Source of the DNA: Anopheles merus
Lineage: Eukaryota > Arthropoda > Insecta > Diptera > Culicidae
Length of the DNA: 64,000 nt
Direction of reading: 5' to 3'
Assembly: GCF_017562075.2 (NCBI RefSeq)
Contig: NC_054082.1
Coordinates: 19,600,927 to 19,664,926 of the forward strand
Below the pieces are notes generated by a model. It was not told the origin of the DNA. It made no database searches and worked only from the letters and a program-made list of their open reading frames with translations. Both the position numbers and the translations under genes were made by a program. Below are positions 1 through 12,498 of this stretch, piece after piece. Within the stretch, counting starts at the first letter, position 1; each line of letters starts with the position of its first letter.

Positions 1-1230
1 ATGTGGAACAGGTTAGGTAAGGTAGAAAGGTAGCAACAACAAAAAAAAGGCATTCGAACACCAGCTGCGCAGATGGGAAGCTTAATTGTACCACCGTCGC
101 TAAGGGGCAGGTGTCGTTGTCTTGTCACACGAGATTGCAATTTTGAGCGGGAATTACTGGCTACCAGTTACAGGGATAGTGTAATTGTTACCGAGCTGCT
201 GCCAAACGGGTTAGATGGGTACGATTCGTACTGGGTGATGTAGTTTTTCTTGGTGTCCCCCTTTTTGTGCGCGAGCAATGTTGATCGTCGTCAATGATGT
301 CAGTTTATGAAGTGCGCAGTCTTAATGTGCAACGGTTGCCGGGGGTTCGATCTATCGCCGTCAATGTCGGCGCCAGGGACCTGATTGAGTGGTACAGGAG
401 TAAAGTAATTAATTTCCGCCACCATCACCCCTGAGCTGCAGCAGAGTTTTCCTTGAATATTTTAGCGCACAGATACTGACGCCGCTGAAGTGCATTAATT
501 ATCGAATGGCACCGTCAACAGGGAAACGGTGCCGCACGTAATGAATTCCGATTTCCAATCAACGCGAGAGCATTTAAAGGAAATCGTTCCTTTGACTGTT
601 TGCATCCGCCTCCCCTGCGGGGGCTCTGTACTCCGCAAAAAGAGTCAACATCCGGAAACGAGAACTGTTTGCAATTTTTAGACGATTGGTTACTACTAAA
701 AGAATCGTTCCAATTCTTCCCCCGGAGTAAGTAATTGTTGGCAGAATTTCGCATTAACCCTCCTGGCGGTCTGGAGTGTGCGGTCATGGTTTGGTACAAT
801 ATCCTCCTGCCTGCCTTTTTTGTGGCTACCATCAGCCCACATTGAAGCAGAATAATTCTGCGTAGCGTGCAAAACGGAAACCACACCAGCCGCTCTGCTC
901 CAAATTTGCTCCGCTCAACTCATCAGCACCGAAAGTCGCACCTCATAAATAATGCCCGAAATAAACCGCCGGTCAAAATCGGCCCCTCCCCCACCCCCAT
1001 TTGGTGCTGACTTCAACCGCCCCTCGAGCGGCACTTAATTCGTCCCGACCGCCACTGGACCGCACCGCCGCTGCTGCGACTTCCGATCAATAATCTGGGG
1101 CGGAAAGTTTTGCTCGCACCTTATTAACTGGTCGCGCGCGCCCATCCCGCTGCCCAGCTAAGACGCATGGTGAGGAAGAGCAGGAAAAGCTTCCATGGGA
1201 CTGGGCCTGAGAGTTCCCAATAAGCATCGA

Positions 1231-1260
1231 GGGGAGAAGGGGTGGGGGAGGGGGTGGGGG
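1231..1260 (+). other. G-rich block with G-quadruplex potential
   Basis: Five runs of four or five guanines are separated by one to three bases within 30 bp, which fits the usual four-run G-quadruplex rule on the + strand. Whether it folds or matters in vivo is unknown. Confidence 0.5.
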
Positions 1261-4200
1261 CGTAGCATCGGAAAGTTTTGTGCCGAGTCAATCGCGCCAA
1301 AGGGATACGCGGGACGGATGGGAAGCGAGCGAACGAAAGAAAGAAAACAACACCTTCTGGTGGAAAATACTGCTGTAGGACACAAAAGTTGGAAGGAAAA
1401 GTTTTTTTTTACTCATTCTTTCTCTCTCTCTTTTTCTCTCTTACTCATCCCTTCCGCGCTGCGTTCCGTTGCTCCCTTCTAGCCGGCACGTCCAGCTCAG
1501 TTCAATCCAATCGGTTTGGCAAGCTTGTTGTTCAACTTAGTGTTAAGACAAGGATCAGGAGCGGCGTAAGAAAGGTGTTGCTTCTGCTGGGCGTGTTGGG
1601 ATGGGGTTCGGTGGTCACGCCAGAGATGGTACAGTGTGGATGAGTGTGTGTGTGTACCAGTGTATGGTGGAAAAAGTTTACTTACGCCCGTCGACCTGCC
1701 ACCGCTAAGCAGCTTAAAGAGACGTTTATCCAAAGCTATTTTTAATGAAACGGAAAAATGTTCGTTCTACCTGTCTGCTGGGTGCAGGATGGATCGGAGG
1801 CTCTCGTTGGCTTCGCTTCGTTTGCCGGTACGGTCAGATTGAACACCGGACGGGGTGAGGGTAAATACACCGACAACAAAGAAACATTTTACCTACCATC
1901 ACTTTAAAATCCTGCCGGTTTTGGGCTGGAGCAATCAAACTGGGAATTAAATGCTTGATGTACGTTAAACCTAACACGAAGTGAAGAAAGGGGGAAGATT
2001 ATGGCCTTTTCTGATCGTTTAATTTGCAAATCGTGTACTGATTTCCCTTTTGATAAAGTTTTTCTGAGTATTTTTTTGGGTATTTCGTTTAGTATGTTTT
2101 CGTTTTGCTTTTTTGTTTGTTTATTTTAGGACACTCGACTCCATTTATTTGCATGAATATTTAATTTGTAGACATTGTTTTTTGAATTACTTTAATTTTA
2201 CAATTTCTCTACACTTTGAATTACAATTTTCTTTCTGCTGACCTTATAACACGTGTGGTTCCATAGTTCCAGTTGTAAATGGGTGAGAAAAAGTGTCCTA
2301 TTGTGTTTGCTGCACATATTCAATTAAAAACGCATTCCCTTCAAAAGGGCAGCAAAGTTGAGGCATCTAGGCTTGATTTGAAAATGATATCCCCCCACAC
2401 GCTCACGCACACACACATCGCTGCAACTCTGCAACCTACACAAAGGCTGCTCTTTAACACCTCCTTCCAGCCCCATGGCGAACGATTTGCAAAGAGCGAA
2501 GCAACGAGCAAGAAAATAAAACATAAAAACTCATTAGGCTAGATTTAAACGGTGCGCACGGCCTGGTTGCACATACACACATCGACAACAACAACAAAAA
2601 ATTGTACACACTACGCGCTCTCCGGTAATTACGGATTCCACCAGCGACCTATTCCCTTGGCCGAGATAGGCGCCAGACCAGACCGGACAGTAGCAACGGA
2701 ATTGTTGAACAAATGTTGCAACCCGTGTGTTGCGTTTCCTGCGCATTCAAGCGAACGGGCCGAACGGTTTGGTCGGGCGTTTGGTGTCGTTCGTTGCGGT
2801 GAGAAAGTAGAAAAGTTTCTCTACAAACTTGGGCGTCGAGGACAAGCCCAAGTGGGATGGAAACACGGTACACGGCACGGCGGATAGATGGACACAGATG
2901 GGCTTAAGTACGACGGTCGGAATAGTGCCGGCAGCTTCGGTTGACACCTGATATGGCCCGAAAGAGCCCACGGTTGGCAGAGAGCGTTATCCACGTGCCG
3001 TGCCGAGCGTCCTACAAAGAGAGCGACTAAAAAAATGTAGAGATAGTTGTGCGCGACTTGCTTCATTTTCAGATGGTTCTCCTTCACGATGCTAGAAGCT
3101 CGGAAAGCGATTGCACGAGAACTGGGCAAGAAAATTCCACCACCTCCAACCGCAGCTACCATGTTATGGGCTTTTTTTTAAATGTTACAAGCCAAAGTAT
3201 TTCCGCTTCAGCCGGCAGGGAAGCACAATGAAGCAATACAATGTCGCGGCGAGACACATGTTTCCGTGTTCATCAAGCGTGAAATTAGTTTTCCTTTTCT
3301 TTTTTTTTACCTCCTCTGTGTGATAGAAAGACTGTATGCTTTTTGAGCGCTCGTTCAACTTCCTGATATTGAGCAACTATTCCCGTACCCTTTTTTTTTG
3401 TGCAATCATGTCTATTCTTGCTCTTGTTTTTGCGTAAGCTGCTGTCCCCTTAAGCAAAGCTTCCCATAACGTAACGTTCCTGGGCGAGATGCATGGAACG
3501 TAGAGCGGCGCGGCGAAAGCAAACGCTCAACACTGCGGTGGTGGTAGTGGGATGGACAAAGTTTGTTTTAAAACTATTACGCGCTTTCCCTGTCATGGCG
3601 GAAGAAAGCGTGATTTAATTTAGAGGAAAAAATGCAAACATATATTAATAACGGAAACTACCCATCGCGGAAACCGACTGCTGCTGCCGCGCGGTGTTGC
3701 GGCTGCCGAGCGGCGCTAGCTTGTTTGATGTACATTTTTAATGAAAAGGGGTTTAAAAAAGGGACGGCTGACATTGTTCTCGACAGTATTTGCCATTGTT
3801 CTTTTCCGTGACCCTTGAAAGATGCGATGTTTAGATAAAACAAAAATTGGAGCTATTTTATGTTTAACGTGTATTGCATTGTTTAAAAAAGCGTGTTTTT
3901 TTTATTATTTTAACTCTATATTAGAGTAAAATAAGTAAATTTCATTTAATATGAATTTTAGAGAAGAATCTACATTACGTTCTGAAGCGACGAACAGCTA
4001 TCATCACTGTAGTTATGATACATCCTCTTCGTGTGGCTTTAAATGTGCACGCGATGGAATTAAAACCATAAAAAAGGATGCAACTTTCAATGGAAATATA
4101 ACGAATCCTGTTTCGTTCTGTCCAGTGTTGTGTTGCTGCTTACTGTCATTGGTTGTGTTCCGTTTATTTTTTTTTAGTATCGTTCTCCAAACGCCTTGAG

Positions 4201-6557
4201 TGAAACAGGTTACATTTATCGTCTTGCAGCACCATCTCTCTCCCTGCAAAGGGCGTAGCAAGAAATCGTAGTCAATTACGATAGCAAGTTACGAAACGGA
4301 CGCAGAGATTTACTGCATTCAAGCATGCAAACACCGTTCCTTTGGCGCTCCCGAGGGGTTTCTACTGCCATAGTTACCCTCAGGTCACTTTCCGTTCCCA
4401 CCGAAGACTTCCCGGAGACACTTTCAACCAATGGTGGCAAAGGCAGTGAACGGTGCGGGAAGTGAAGCCACTCTGTTTCGTTTGCAAGGTGCGCCTGCCT
4501 GCCCGCTTACCCCTTTGATATCTCAATTGCCTTTTAAGCTCTTTTTAACTGCAAGGACAGGGGTTCAGGCTGGCTGTCCGCATCGAGGCACACTGTAATG
4601 ATTAGTAGAAAGTTAGATAAGTTGCGCCCGTTGCGAATAAGGATGACACAATTAATGATATCGGGAAACTGGTAACGAGCGCTTCAGGGACTTTTCCCTG
4701 ATAACCAGGTGGCTGATGCCAGGCAGATCCTACAAAGAAGCTACACCTCATCGCTAAAGGGGTTTCGACTAAGGATAACGGAATAGGACTGGATGGTGTA
4801 TTGTTACGGGCGACAAGCTAGTAGTGGTACCGTTTTCCGAAAAAAAATGAACCGATTATGCAGCCAATAAATCATGCAGCTTGCGGGCACCAAATTGCCG
4901 ACCTTCTGTGTAGCGTACACTAGAAGAGAGAGGCAACTGCCACCGCTTACCCCGTACGTAACCAATCGGATCGGCCAATAGGTTTCCAATGGATACAAAT
5001 CTGCCGAGGCGACTTCGGGCTCGGTTACCGTGTACAAGAAAGAAAAAGAAAAATCGGATTATTTTACCGGACACAGCTGAAGGGACTTTATTTCAAATGT
5101 AGGACGCACAGGGATACATGCCTGTGATAAGAGGGACCGCCGGGCGTTTCCATATTTGACCTCTCTTTAAGGAACCGATTGAAAGGGCAACAGATTGGGC
5201 AACCGGACAACAGATTACAATTTCATGCAAAGCGGCTTGCATGTGTGTGTGCTTTTTAAGTCTAAAATCACGTTCACTTGGAGGAAATATGGGGCGTTTT
5301 CTTTGATTTACTATGTCCCGAGCGTTCGTGGGCTCTGGGGTAAGGATATGATAATGTTGTGGATTTTTTTTCCCACGAGACCTAAGCGATATCGATATTT
5401 GTAATCAGGTTGTAAATATTATATTGCGTTAAATTGTTGTATTGCTGTAAATTACGGTTAGTATTGAATGCTGTATTTCCTGCAAACGCGATTGTTTAAG
5501 AGGACGCGTAATACATTACTCGTCGACCATTCAATCTTTATTTTCATACACCTTTTGCCTACCTTGTAGGCTCGTAGCGCAGTTCATGATCTGCAGTTTC
5601 AGTCAAATAATGTTTCGTACATTTGTACACCAAGCATGGGCTCCGATTTACATGTTCCATCTGTTGTATTCTGTACCGTTCGCATGTACACTTGCTGTTG
5701 GTACAACCTGCACCCAGTTGTGGTATGCTATTGTGTGCATTTGCAGCACTGCTCAAGGTTCGCGCGCCCCATTCAGCATCACCGGTGCACGAAGATTAGA
5801 GGGCATTGTGCGGCAAACGGAGAGCAAAATTTGAAGCAACAATATGTTTACACGACACGGGTACGTACCGACGCTGTATTGTTCTTCCGCTGTTCAAAGC
5901 AGGCCGCAGGTAGGCGTGAGCCTTTCATTCATGGCTGTTCGTACGGCATTCGACAAGGGAATGGTAAAACTATTTCATCGTGTTATATGTACACGTAACT
6001 GTATTCAACGAAGCTTCCGACCATCCAAGCGGTTACGTCTTAAGGCTCATGAGGATTAGTGGAATCTTGAATCTCTTCGCCTTCGCCCTACACCACACCA
6101 CACTGAAGCAACCCCGACGGCACCAGAGCACGGCGACTCGTTTGCCCCGACGAGTAGTGTCCCACTGTTACGGCCAAAGGAGATGGTATTAAATTAATCC
6201 CTTCCCCAACCGGTTTCGTGCTATTGTGCGGGTGGTTCGATATTCCGATCATAAGCTCTACTTTAGCTTCACCAGTAGAGGCCACAACACACACACATCC
6301 ACGCGCCGTCAAACGTGTCGGTCCAGGTGGTATGATGGCGTAATGGATGCCACAAATAGTTCGATCACAGCAGTTAAACCGAACACTCGGGCCTACTGTC
6401 GGGCGGATTCAAGATTCTGGGAAGCTCGGTCGCATCAAACCAGCCGCCCGGACCATGACCATCGGATCGGGGCGAGTTAGTAGATTAACGAAGGAGCTGC
6501 ACCGAACCTTGTGGCACGCAGCGGGTGGAAAGCTGTCAAAGTCGAACCGGCAGAGGT

Positions 6558-6623
<66 letters not shown>
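6558..6623 (+). repeat. (AGC)22 trinucleotide microsatellite
   Basis: Twenty-two uninterrupted AGC units. The glutamine frame is preceded directly by TAG. The serine frame lies in a chance open frame (6525-6947) whose flanks show no coding character, so I treat it as non-coding. A pure triplet tract of this length is expected to vary in length between individuals. Confidence 0.9.
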
Positions 6624-6624
<1 letters not shown>

Positions 6625-7413
6625 ATAAATATGGTCATCAATCGACCATGAAAAGCTCTGCCCTTTCAGATCCGGATCGATGCGCGCTGATATCCGTAAA
6701 AGATTTACGAGAGCTATCTCTCTGTGCTGCCTGCTGCTACCAAACGCCCCGTTGCGTTCTCCCGTTTGCCCAGCTGCTCCCCCATAATGCGCATAATTCG
6801 GTCAGTAATTTCCGAAATTACGAGAGGCACTACTGTCCCTCGGTGGCGTGTATGGTTTATCCGATAAATTCCGATTCTCATTGCCGATCGATTGGTCGGT
6901 ACGATTGGAGTTGCTGGAAACTGTTAGAGACTCACGCGTTAGTGTGAGTTGTGGGAATAACTTTTTTCTTCTTTTTGTTCGGTCTACATTTGATTCAATT
7001 AAGTAAGATAAAAAAGAATTGTCCCCACGCAGGCTCTGACACTTGCCCGTGGCAAACTTCTTAATGAATCGTGCAAATCGCGCTGTCGGCCGATAACGGT
7101 CACGGAAAGTTCCCAGTGGAGTGGAGCTCGTAATGCCTTAACAGACTGCACGGTATATGAACCCACCAAGCATATGGACGAGTTGCCGTCCCTGAAATCT
7201 CGTAGATATCTTGATGTAGGCCTCTTTTGTTTTTGTTTTTTTCTTTTTCTTTTCAATGGCTTCTCCCGTGCTGTTGCACCAGGCCTAAGTTGGAAGTCTA
7301 TTTTGTGCGGTGGCCGGTGAGTTACACGTGCTACAACAACACCGGTGACCGCTGGGCGTGAAGTTTTGCGCAAAGCCTGAAAACTGTACCACAGCTCACA
7401 TATAACAGAGTCC

Positions 7414-7414
<1 letters not shown>

Positions 7415-7459
<45 letters not shown>

Positions 7460-7460
7460 G
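7415..7460 (+). repeat. (GA)n microsatellite with one AAA interruption
   Basis: About 45 bp of nearly pure GA, interrupted once near 7444. Alternating GAGA is also the binding motif of GAGA factor in flies, so a regulatory role is possible but unproven. Confidence 0.85.
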
Positions 7461-8072
7461 ATGGCCCGTGAGAACCAACTAACTCTCCAGAAAAACCAAT
7501 GACAGCATTAAAACTTTCGGCCCCGACCTCGACATCAATTGTGGGCATACTTTGGATGTAAGTGTGTATGGATGTGTGGCTGGTAAAAAGGTGGAAAGAT
7601 AAAAGTGGAAATGATGATGGGCACTTGAGAAGACACACAGCTGCTGGACACGCTGGTCCGGTAAGCGTAACCTTTCCTTTTTCTTTCCTTTCCCCCCATC
7701 CTCTCTGTCCAGCAATGCGCAACGGGTCCGAAAGTGTACGGTTATCCCCCAAACCCAAACCCACTCGGATCCAACCGGATGCCTTTGTAATGGATGGTGC
7801 ACGGTTTTCGGCTGGCTTAGGATCAGCTCTGAGCTCGGTTGGAGGAGGGAACGCGTTGGTGAAAGTTTTCTTTTCCACCATCTCCAGTCCCTGGCGCTTT
7901 CCGGGCAAGTTCTCCTGTGCGGGGAAGCAGAACCAGCCCAGCGAAAGGAAAACGTGTGGCATTTGCAATTAAATTGTTTCGATTGTTATTCTTGCAATTC
8001 TTGCTCTCTCTCTCTCTCCTTGCTAGTAGCAAACGTTTGGGTGGAATGTGTTTTTCTGTGCATACCTGTGTT

Positions 8073-8074
<2 letters not shown>

Positions 8075-8138
<64 letters not shown>
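8075..8138 (+). repeat. (TG)n microsatellite
   Basis: About 63 bp of uninterrupted TG. It generates spurious Cys-Val and His-Thr frames on the two strands. Confidence 0.95.
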
Positions 8139-8140
<2 letters not shown>

Positions 8141-9449
8141 GAGTTGTTGGCTTTGGTTCATAATTTTGCAATCAAAACAACATCGCACTGGCGGAACAAC
8201 CAGAACCACTTAAATTATTGCATGTTTCGGCTGCGTGTGGGAAAAGTATTGCTGTTATGATCGTCCTTTCCTGTTGGCCGTGGTCGGGCAGATGAACGCA
8301 AAGCGCAATGCCAGGCCAAACCAAGTCCGGGCCGATTAGTTTAGGTTTACCATTTCTTGCTCACCGGCCGCTCTTGGCTGTGGTTTGGGCATTTGCCTCC
8401 ATCGTGGCCGAGTTTTTTTGAAAAAGTTTCCCGTTACGGTGAAGAATTTTTGCTGCGGTCAAAAATGTTACCCAAGCTGCTTGAGAAGCGTAATGCTTTG
8501 CGCATTACAAAAGTTGGGACTTTGGTGGGACCATTTCTGTGCGGGCGGTTTTCTTCCGCCTTTCTACTATGGACGTGCAATCTGGCGCTCATGGTTGCCC
8601 CTTTCTCCCCCCGTTTCTTAAGGTGGCAATTCACAAATTACAATGAAAAAAAAGCACATCAAACAAACCGAACCAGCACGAATGGAAGGGCGCAATGCAA
8701 AACCAACTGAGAGCGACAGCATCCTTTTGCGGTTCTATTATTTATCTGTGTGTGTGTGTGTGCTTTCGGTGGAGAGTTTTTTAACCAGGAATAAAATTCA
8801 AAATAAAAAAAATTAAACCGGAAGACTATTGACAACAAAGGAAGCCATTCTTCGAGAGTCATAGTTCGGTTTGAAAGAATCCACCCCCTCTCCTCCCGTA
8901 GCCAGGTTGGTCCGATCGAGCGAATGGATTGTGCGAGAAGCAGGAAGATGAGATAGTCAAAAAGTTCCCAAGAAAGAAAGTTGCCTTTTGTGCGGAATTG
9001 GCAAGTCAGTGGTTAGCTTTTCGAAGCTCTACTTTTTTCGCACATACTCTCTTTCCCTCTCTCCGTCTCTCTTCCTCTCTCCCGATGATACCATGCTGGC
9101 ACCTCGTCGCCATTTTTCTGTGCGATTTCGAGCGCTTTATTTTCCTGCCACACAAAAGCGTGCAAACTTTTCCAATTTTCTGTCGAATCATAATTTTCCA
9201 GTAATTTGGCCGAAAAGTTCCATTTTCCGAACCTTCCCTTCCCGGCGTACCCGTAAACGGCAGTGGCCCCCCCTTCTTTCTTTTGCAGGGCAAAGACAAC
9301 CACCTACAACCGCCCTGCCAATTCGGGGCAGGGGCACTGTAGCAATGTTTTAAGGGATGAAGAAGGAATTAGTGCGCTTTGACCCGAGCAAATATGGTGA
9401 ATCGCAAGCACACGGTGGATTTCGGGGGTGTATTGAGATAGGGGCGCTG

Positions 9450-9457
9450 TATATAAG
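9450..9457 (+). promoter_or_regulatory. Candidate TATA box ahead of a 38-codon ORF
   Basis: TATATAAG on the + strand. An ATG at 9539 with a favourable A-rich context (seven A's before ATGG) opens a 38-residue frame ending at TAG 9653-9655. Spacing from the TATA motif to the ATG is about 89 bp. No convincing initiator was recognised around 9480 and the peptide resembles nothing I know, so this is a weak candidate. Confidence 0.15.
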
Positions 9458-10289
9458 CTCGCCAATTCGTAGCAAGTGGCGGTGTGCGAAGGCAAAGAGC
9501 GAGAAACTTTGAGCACACAAGCAAAGAGACAGAAAAAAATGGAACCAACTTCGACAGCCTCGACAAATGGAACTTTCTTTCTTTCCTCCACACACCGCGC
9601 ACAGCTCGAAAGCCGCACAGAGTCGTACGCAAAACCGCAAATGACAATCTGCTAGCATAACGATGCACACACACATACCAGGACACCTCATGCACTTTCA
9701 CTTCACCTTCATGTGGCGACCGTAATTTCCCGTCCCCGAGAAGGTCCGTTCCGGATGCTTTTCCGAAATGCTTGAAAGTTCGAACAACCGAAGGGTGCGC
9801 AATGTGGCGGCACCGTACCCATTGCATAGATTAGAATCGGAAAAGCATCTCGCACCACCAACGGTCTGTGGTCTGTGGGTGCTGGAACTGACTTGGCACT
9901 GCAATTACAACATCCTTCATCTTTGGGGCGGTGGTCATATGAATGTGAGTGTGCTTTTTTTGTAGTCGTACCATTTTCTCCAAACCACGATGTGCATGTC
10001 CGGTGGGCCGAGCTCTTTCGCACCGCCTGAGCTACGGGGAAAGCCGTGGGCGGTGAAGCTGTAAACCCCAGACCCAGACTTCGTGGTGGTGGCCATAATC
10101 TGTTGGTAAAAATTATTAATCCTTGTTTATGAGTGGAACGTTACGGCGGGAACCATTTCCCAAGGTGAGCTGATGTTTGTTTGTTCTGTTTTGCCTGTAT
10201 TTGCTCATTTCTTTAGCACTCGTATTTAGCTGAAATATGCATGGTATGTGAACAGCACAGGAGTGTAATTAAAGCGTGGTTGGGATCTT

Positions 10290-10302
10290 ACCGGTAACCG
10301 GT
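10290..10302. promoter_or_regulatory. 13-bp tandem CCGGT motif (possible Grainyhead-type site)
   Basis: ACCGGTAACCGGT is two CCGGT cores in tandem. The identical 13-mer recurs at 50347-50359, where it also contains a full AACCGGTT. Grainyhead factors of insects bind AACCGGTT-like sequences. The assignment is by motif only. Confidence 0.2.
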
Positions 10303-11644
10303 GCAAATATTCGAAAAGAATATTCGATTTGTTTTAGTTTTTGGTTTAGCCTGAGCATGACAGCATTTAAAAAAAGAAATCTCCAATGTTCTGTAAGAGC
10401 TTTGCCATTGACTGTTGTTAAAAAATGTATGCCCTACCAAGTAATGGTGAACAGGCAGGATATCGTGGTCGACTTAAAGCAAATACTTTATCCTATGGGT
10501 TGATGAGTTAATGACAACATGTATTAGTGCCTACAGGACTTTCAGCGACAGTGAACAGAGGATTACACGACTTGTGTGTTCATCTTGTTCGATGACTGAT
10601 AAAGCGGTGCCTTACAAATAACTTCACGCCAAAAGCTTAGCGAAATAGGCATAGCAAAATAATGAAAAATATGTGAATAATCATAGTGAATAGTGTCTGG
10701 TTTTGTAATCGACTTGGATGCTTATTTTTCTTCGTACTATCTATTGTTTATTTATAACATGTTTCGATAGCCAAATTCTTGAGAACGTCTCCAGTAAACA
10801 CTGTGACGTGCGTTTGCGTTTGTATCCTCTCGACACACATTCTACACATCGTCAGCTCCACAGCACGTACGCTTCATTTACGGCCGGGCGTACTAATGCT
10901 AAAGCTCATTAACTAAACCCAGCTCTTTTTGTCATTAGGGAACGATTCGTTAAACAGCAGCTCCTCGAGCGCTCGAAAACGGCTGCTCGCGCTCGTCCGC
11001 CGTAAAATCTCTCTGTTGGGTGAAGATTCGCTGCGGTAGCGTCAAAATGGCCGGATAATGTGTCTTACGCACCACTCACCAATCTAATTACGATACTAAA
11101 ACTCATCCGTACCATTCCGAAGGAGGTTCCGAAATGTTCCGTGGAACTGGTGGATCGAGATTTACTCCCTGTCACTTCCGGGGGCGGTGTGAGCGATGCT
11201 TCCATTTGAAGGAAAATTAAATGTTCGTATTATGTTTTTTTTTCATTCGCCCGTTTCCCGAAACCATCATGTGTTGTGTGGATCACGGGGTGCGCAGGGA
11301 GTTGCCAGTAATGCTCCCAGGGAAGCGTTGTCTTCCACTGACGTCAACCAATCCCTCCCGGGGAATGCTTTTTCCGCGAGGGTTTCTGTCATTAAAAATG
11401 CGTTTCAGCTCGTGCGTACACGCTGTCACTGAGACATTGCTCGCGACAAACGTCTCAAGTCGCGTCTCGTCGCTGGTGTACGGTCGGCTCCAAGTGCCAC
11501 TCGGCGTACACTGATGGAATATCAATTGCTCTACGGGTTGAGTTTCTTCCCTGGGCCACACATCACGCCACCGCACACTAGCTAGCAGCCTTGGCGGCAG
11601 CAGAGCCGCGCTGTGACATAAATCTTATTAATTATCGTCTCACA

Positions 11645-11687
11645 CTCTCTCTATCACTCTCTCTCTCTCTGTCTCTCTCTCTCTTTC
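11645..11687 (+). repeat. (CT)n tract in the 3' end of the intron before klg exon A
   Basis: Interrupted CT repeat lying about 37-80 bp upstream of the acceptor at 11721-11724. It forms part of the pyrimidine-rich region of that splice site. Confidence 0.85.
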
Positions 11688-11724
11688 TAACGCCATCTCT
11701 TTCCGGGTTATGCTCTACTTACAG

Positions 11725-11925
11725 GAACGCTCGTACTGCTGTGGCGACGAGGCTCGAATGTGCTTACCGCTTCGCAGCTGATGGTTACGCGTGACGAGCG
11801 GATACGGCTTGTCAACGGGTATAATCTGGAGATCTCCGAGCTGGAACCGCAAGACGCCGGTGACTACGTCTGTCAGATCAGCGACAAGGTCAACAAGGAC
11901 CAGGTGCACACGGTGGAAATTCTCG
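11725..11925 (+). CDS. klg: klg coding exon A: second half of Ig domain 1
   Basis: Acceptor TTACAG ends at 11724 and donor GTAAGT begins at 11926. The exon is 201 bp. It opens with two bases of a split codon, then 66 codons, then one base (phase 1 at both ends, so it is a symmetric module). It encodes the C-strand tryptophan region (LLWRRG), a VTRDERIRLVNGYNL segment typical of the klingon family, and the DAGDYVC F-strand with the second Ig1 cysteine, ending HTVEIL. The first Ig1 cysteine and signal peptide must lie in an upstream exon not seen in this window. Confidence 0.92.
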
Positions 11926-12476
11926 GTAAGTTTTGACGCCGACGTAATTTATGGCCCAAATCGCAGCAAGAAAAACGGTCCCGGGCCCACGCCTGTCCCC
12001 TGCTCCGGTGGGAGTCGACGCGGCGTGTGCGAAATGAAGGGCAAACCGGTAACTTAAGAAGCGTTCTCCGCTAATCACGGTGAACGAACCACCTCGCAAG
12101 CTCAGAAGACGCTACTGACGAATGTCTTCCCGGGTCGGCCGGGATCACCTAAGCGGGATGGCTCGATGATTGAAAGCTTGTTAGCCGTGCGGACGTAACA
12201 ATGTACCATCGGGCCGGTGCATGGCACCCACTTTGCCTTGGTGGACTGGCCAAACGTTCCAGGCACCCCGTACTGCCCACACTACCGCTTTTGCCTGGAC
12301 GCACCAAGGGAGAGGGATGAGGAGGGAAAAGTTACATCCTTTGAGCGGGTCAAAAGTTTGTTCGCTTGATTGAATTTAAACGAATGTTTGACGGCTTGTG
12401 TACGCTTCACGCACCGGTTACGAAGCAGGAATGCACCCTTTTTGCTAAGCCTTCAGACACCACCCCCCTGAAGTTT

Positions 12477-12498
12477 GGGTGGGGGGTGGGGGGGGGGG
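12477..12498 (+). other. G-rich block with G-quadruplex potential
   Basis: Runs of 3, 6 and 11 guanines separated by single T bases. The long last run can supply two tracts, giving four G-tracts on the + strand. Confidence 0.45.

Larger units (their letters stand above)
1..11724. other. Non-coding region upstream of the first visible klg exon (intron or 5' flank)
   Basis: No exon can be supported here. The first visible klg exon begins inside Ig domain 1 and needs an upstream exon ending in the first base of a split codon, just after the first Ig cysteine. I searched for that pattern (Cys, a few residues, then a donor in phase 1) and did not find it. The stretch is therefore best read as part of a long 5' intron, with the missing exon beyond base 1. 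It holds a pure CAG tract (6558-6623), GA (7415-7460) and TG (8075-8138) microsatellites, a G-rich block (1231-1260), a C-rich block just past its end at 13473, and a TATATAAG motif at 9450. Open frames here look like chance frames or simple-repeat translations. Confidence 0.6.

Noticed and set aside
6525..6947. A serine-rich protein over the AGC tract
   Set aside because: The flanking residues look random, the glutamine frame is closed by TAG, and no splice context supports an exon.
7396..7968. A 190-codon minus-strand frame
   Set aside because: It ends in Ser-Leu repeats from a GA tract and has no protein-family features.
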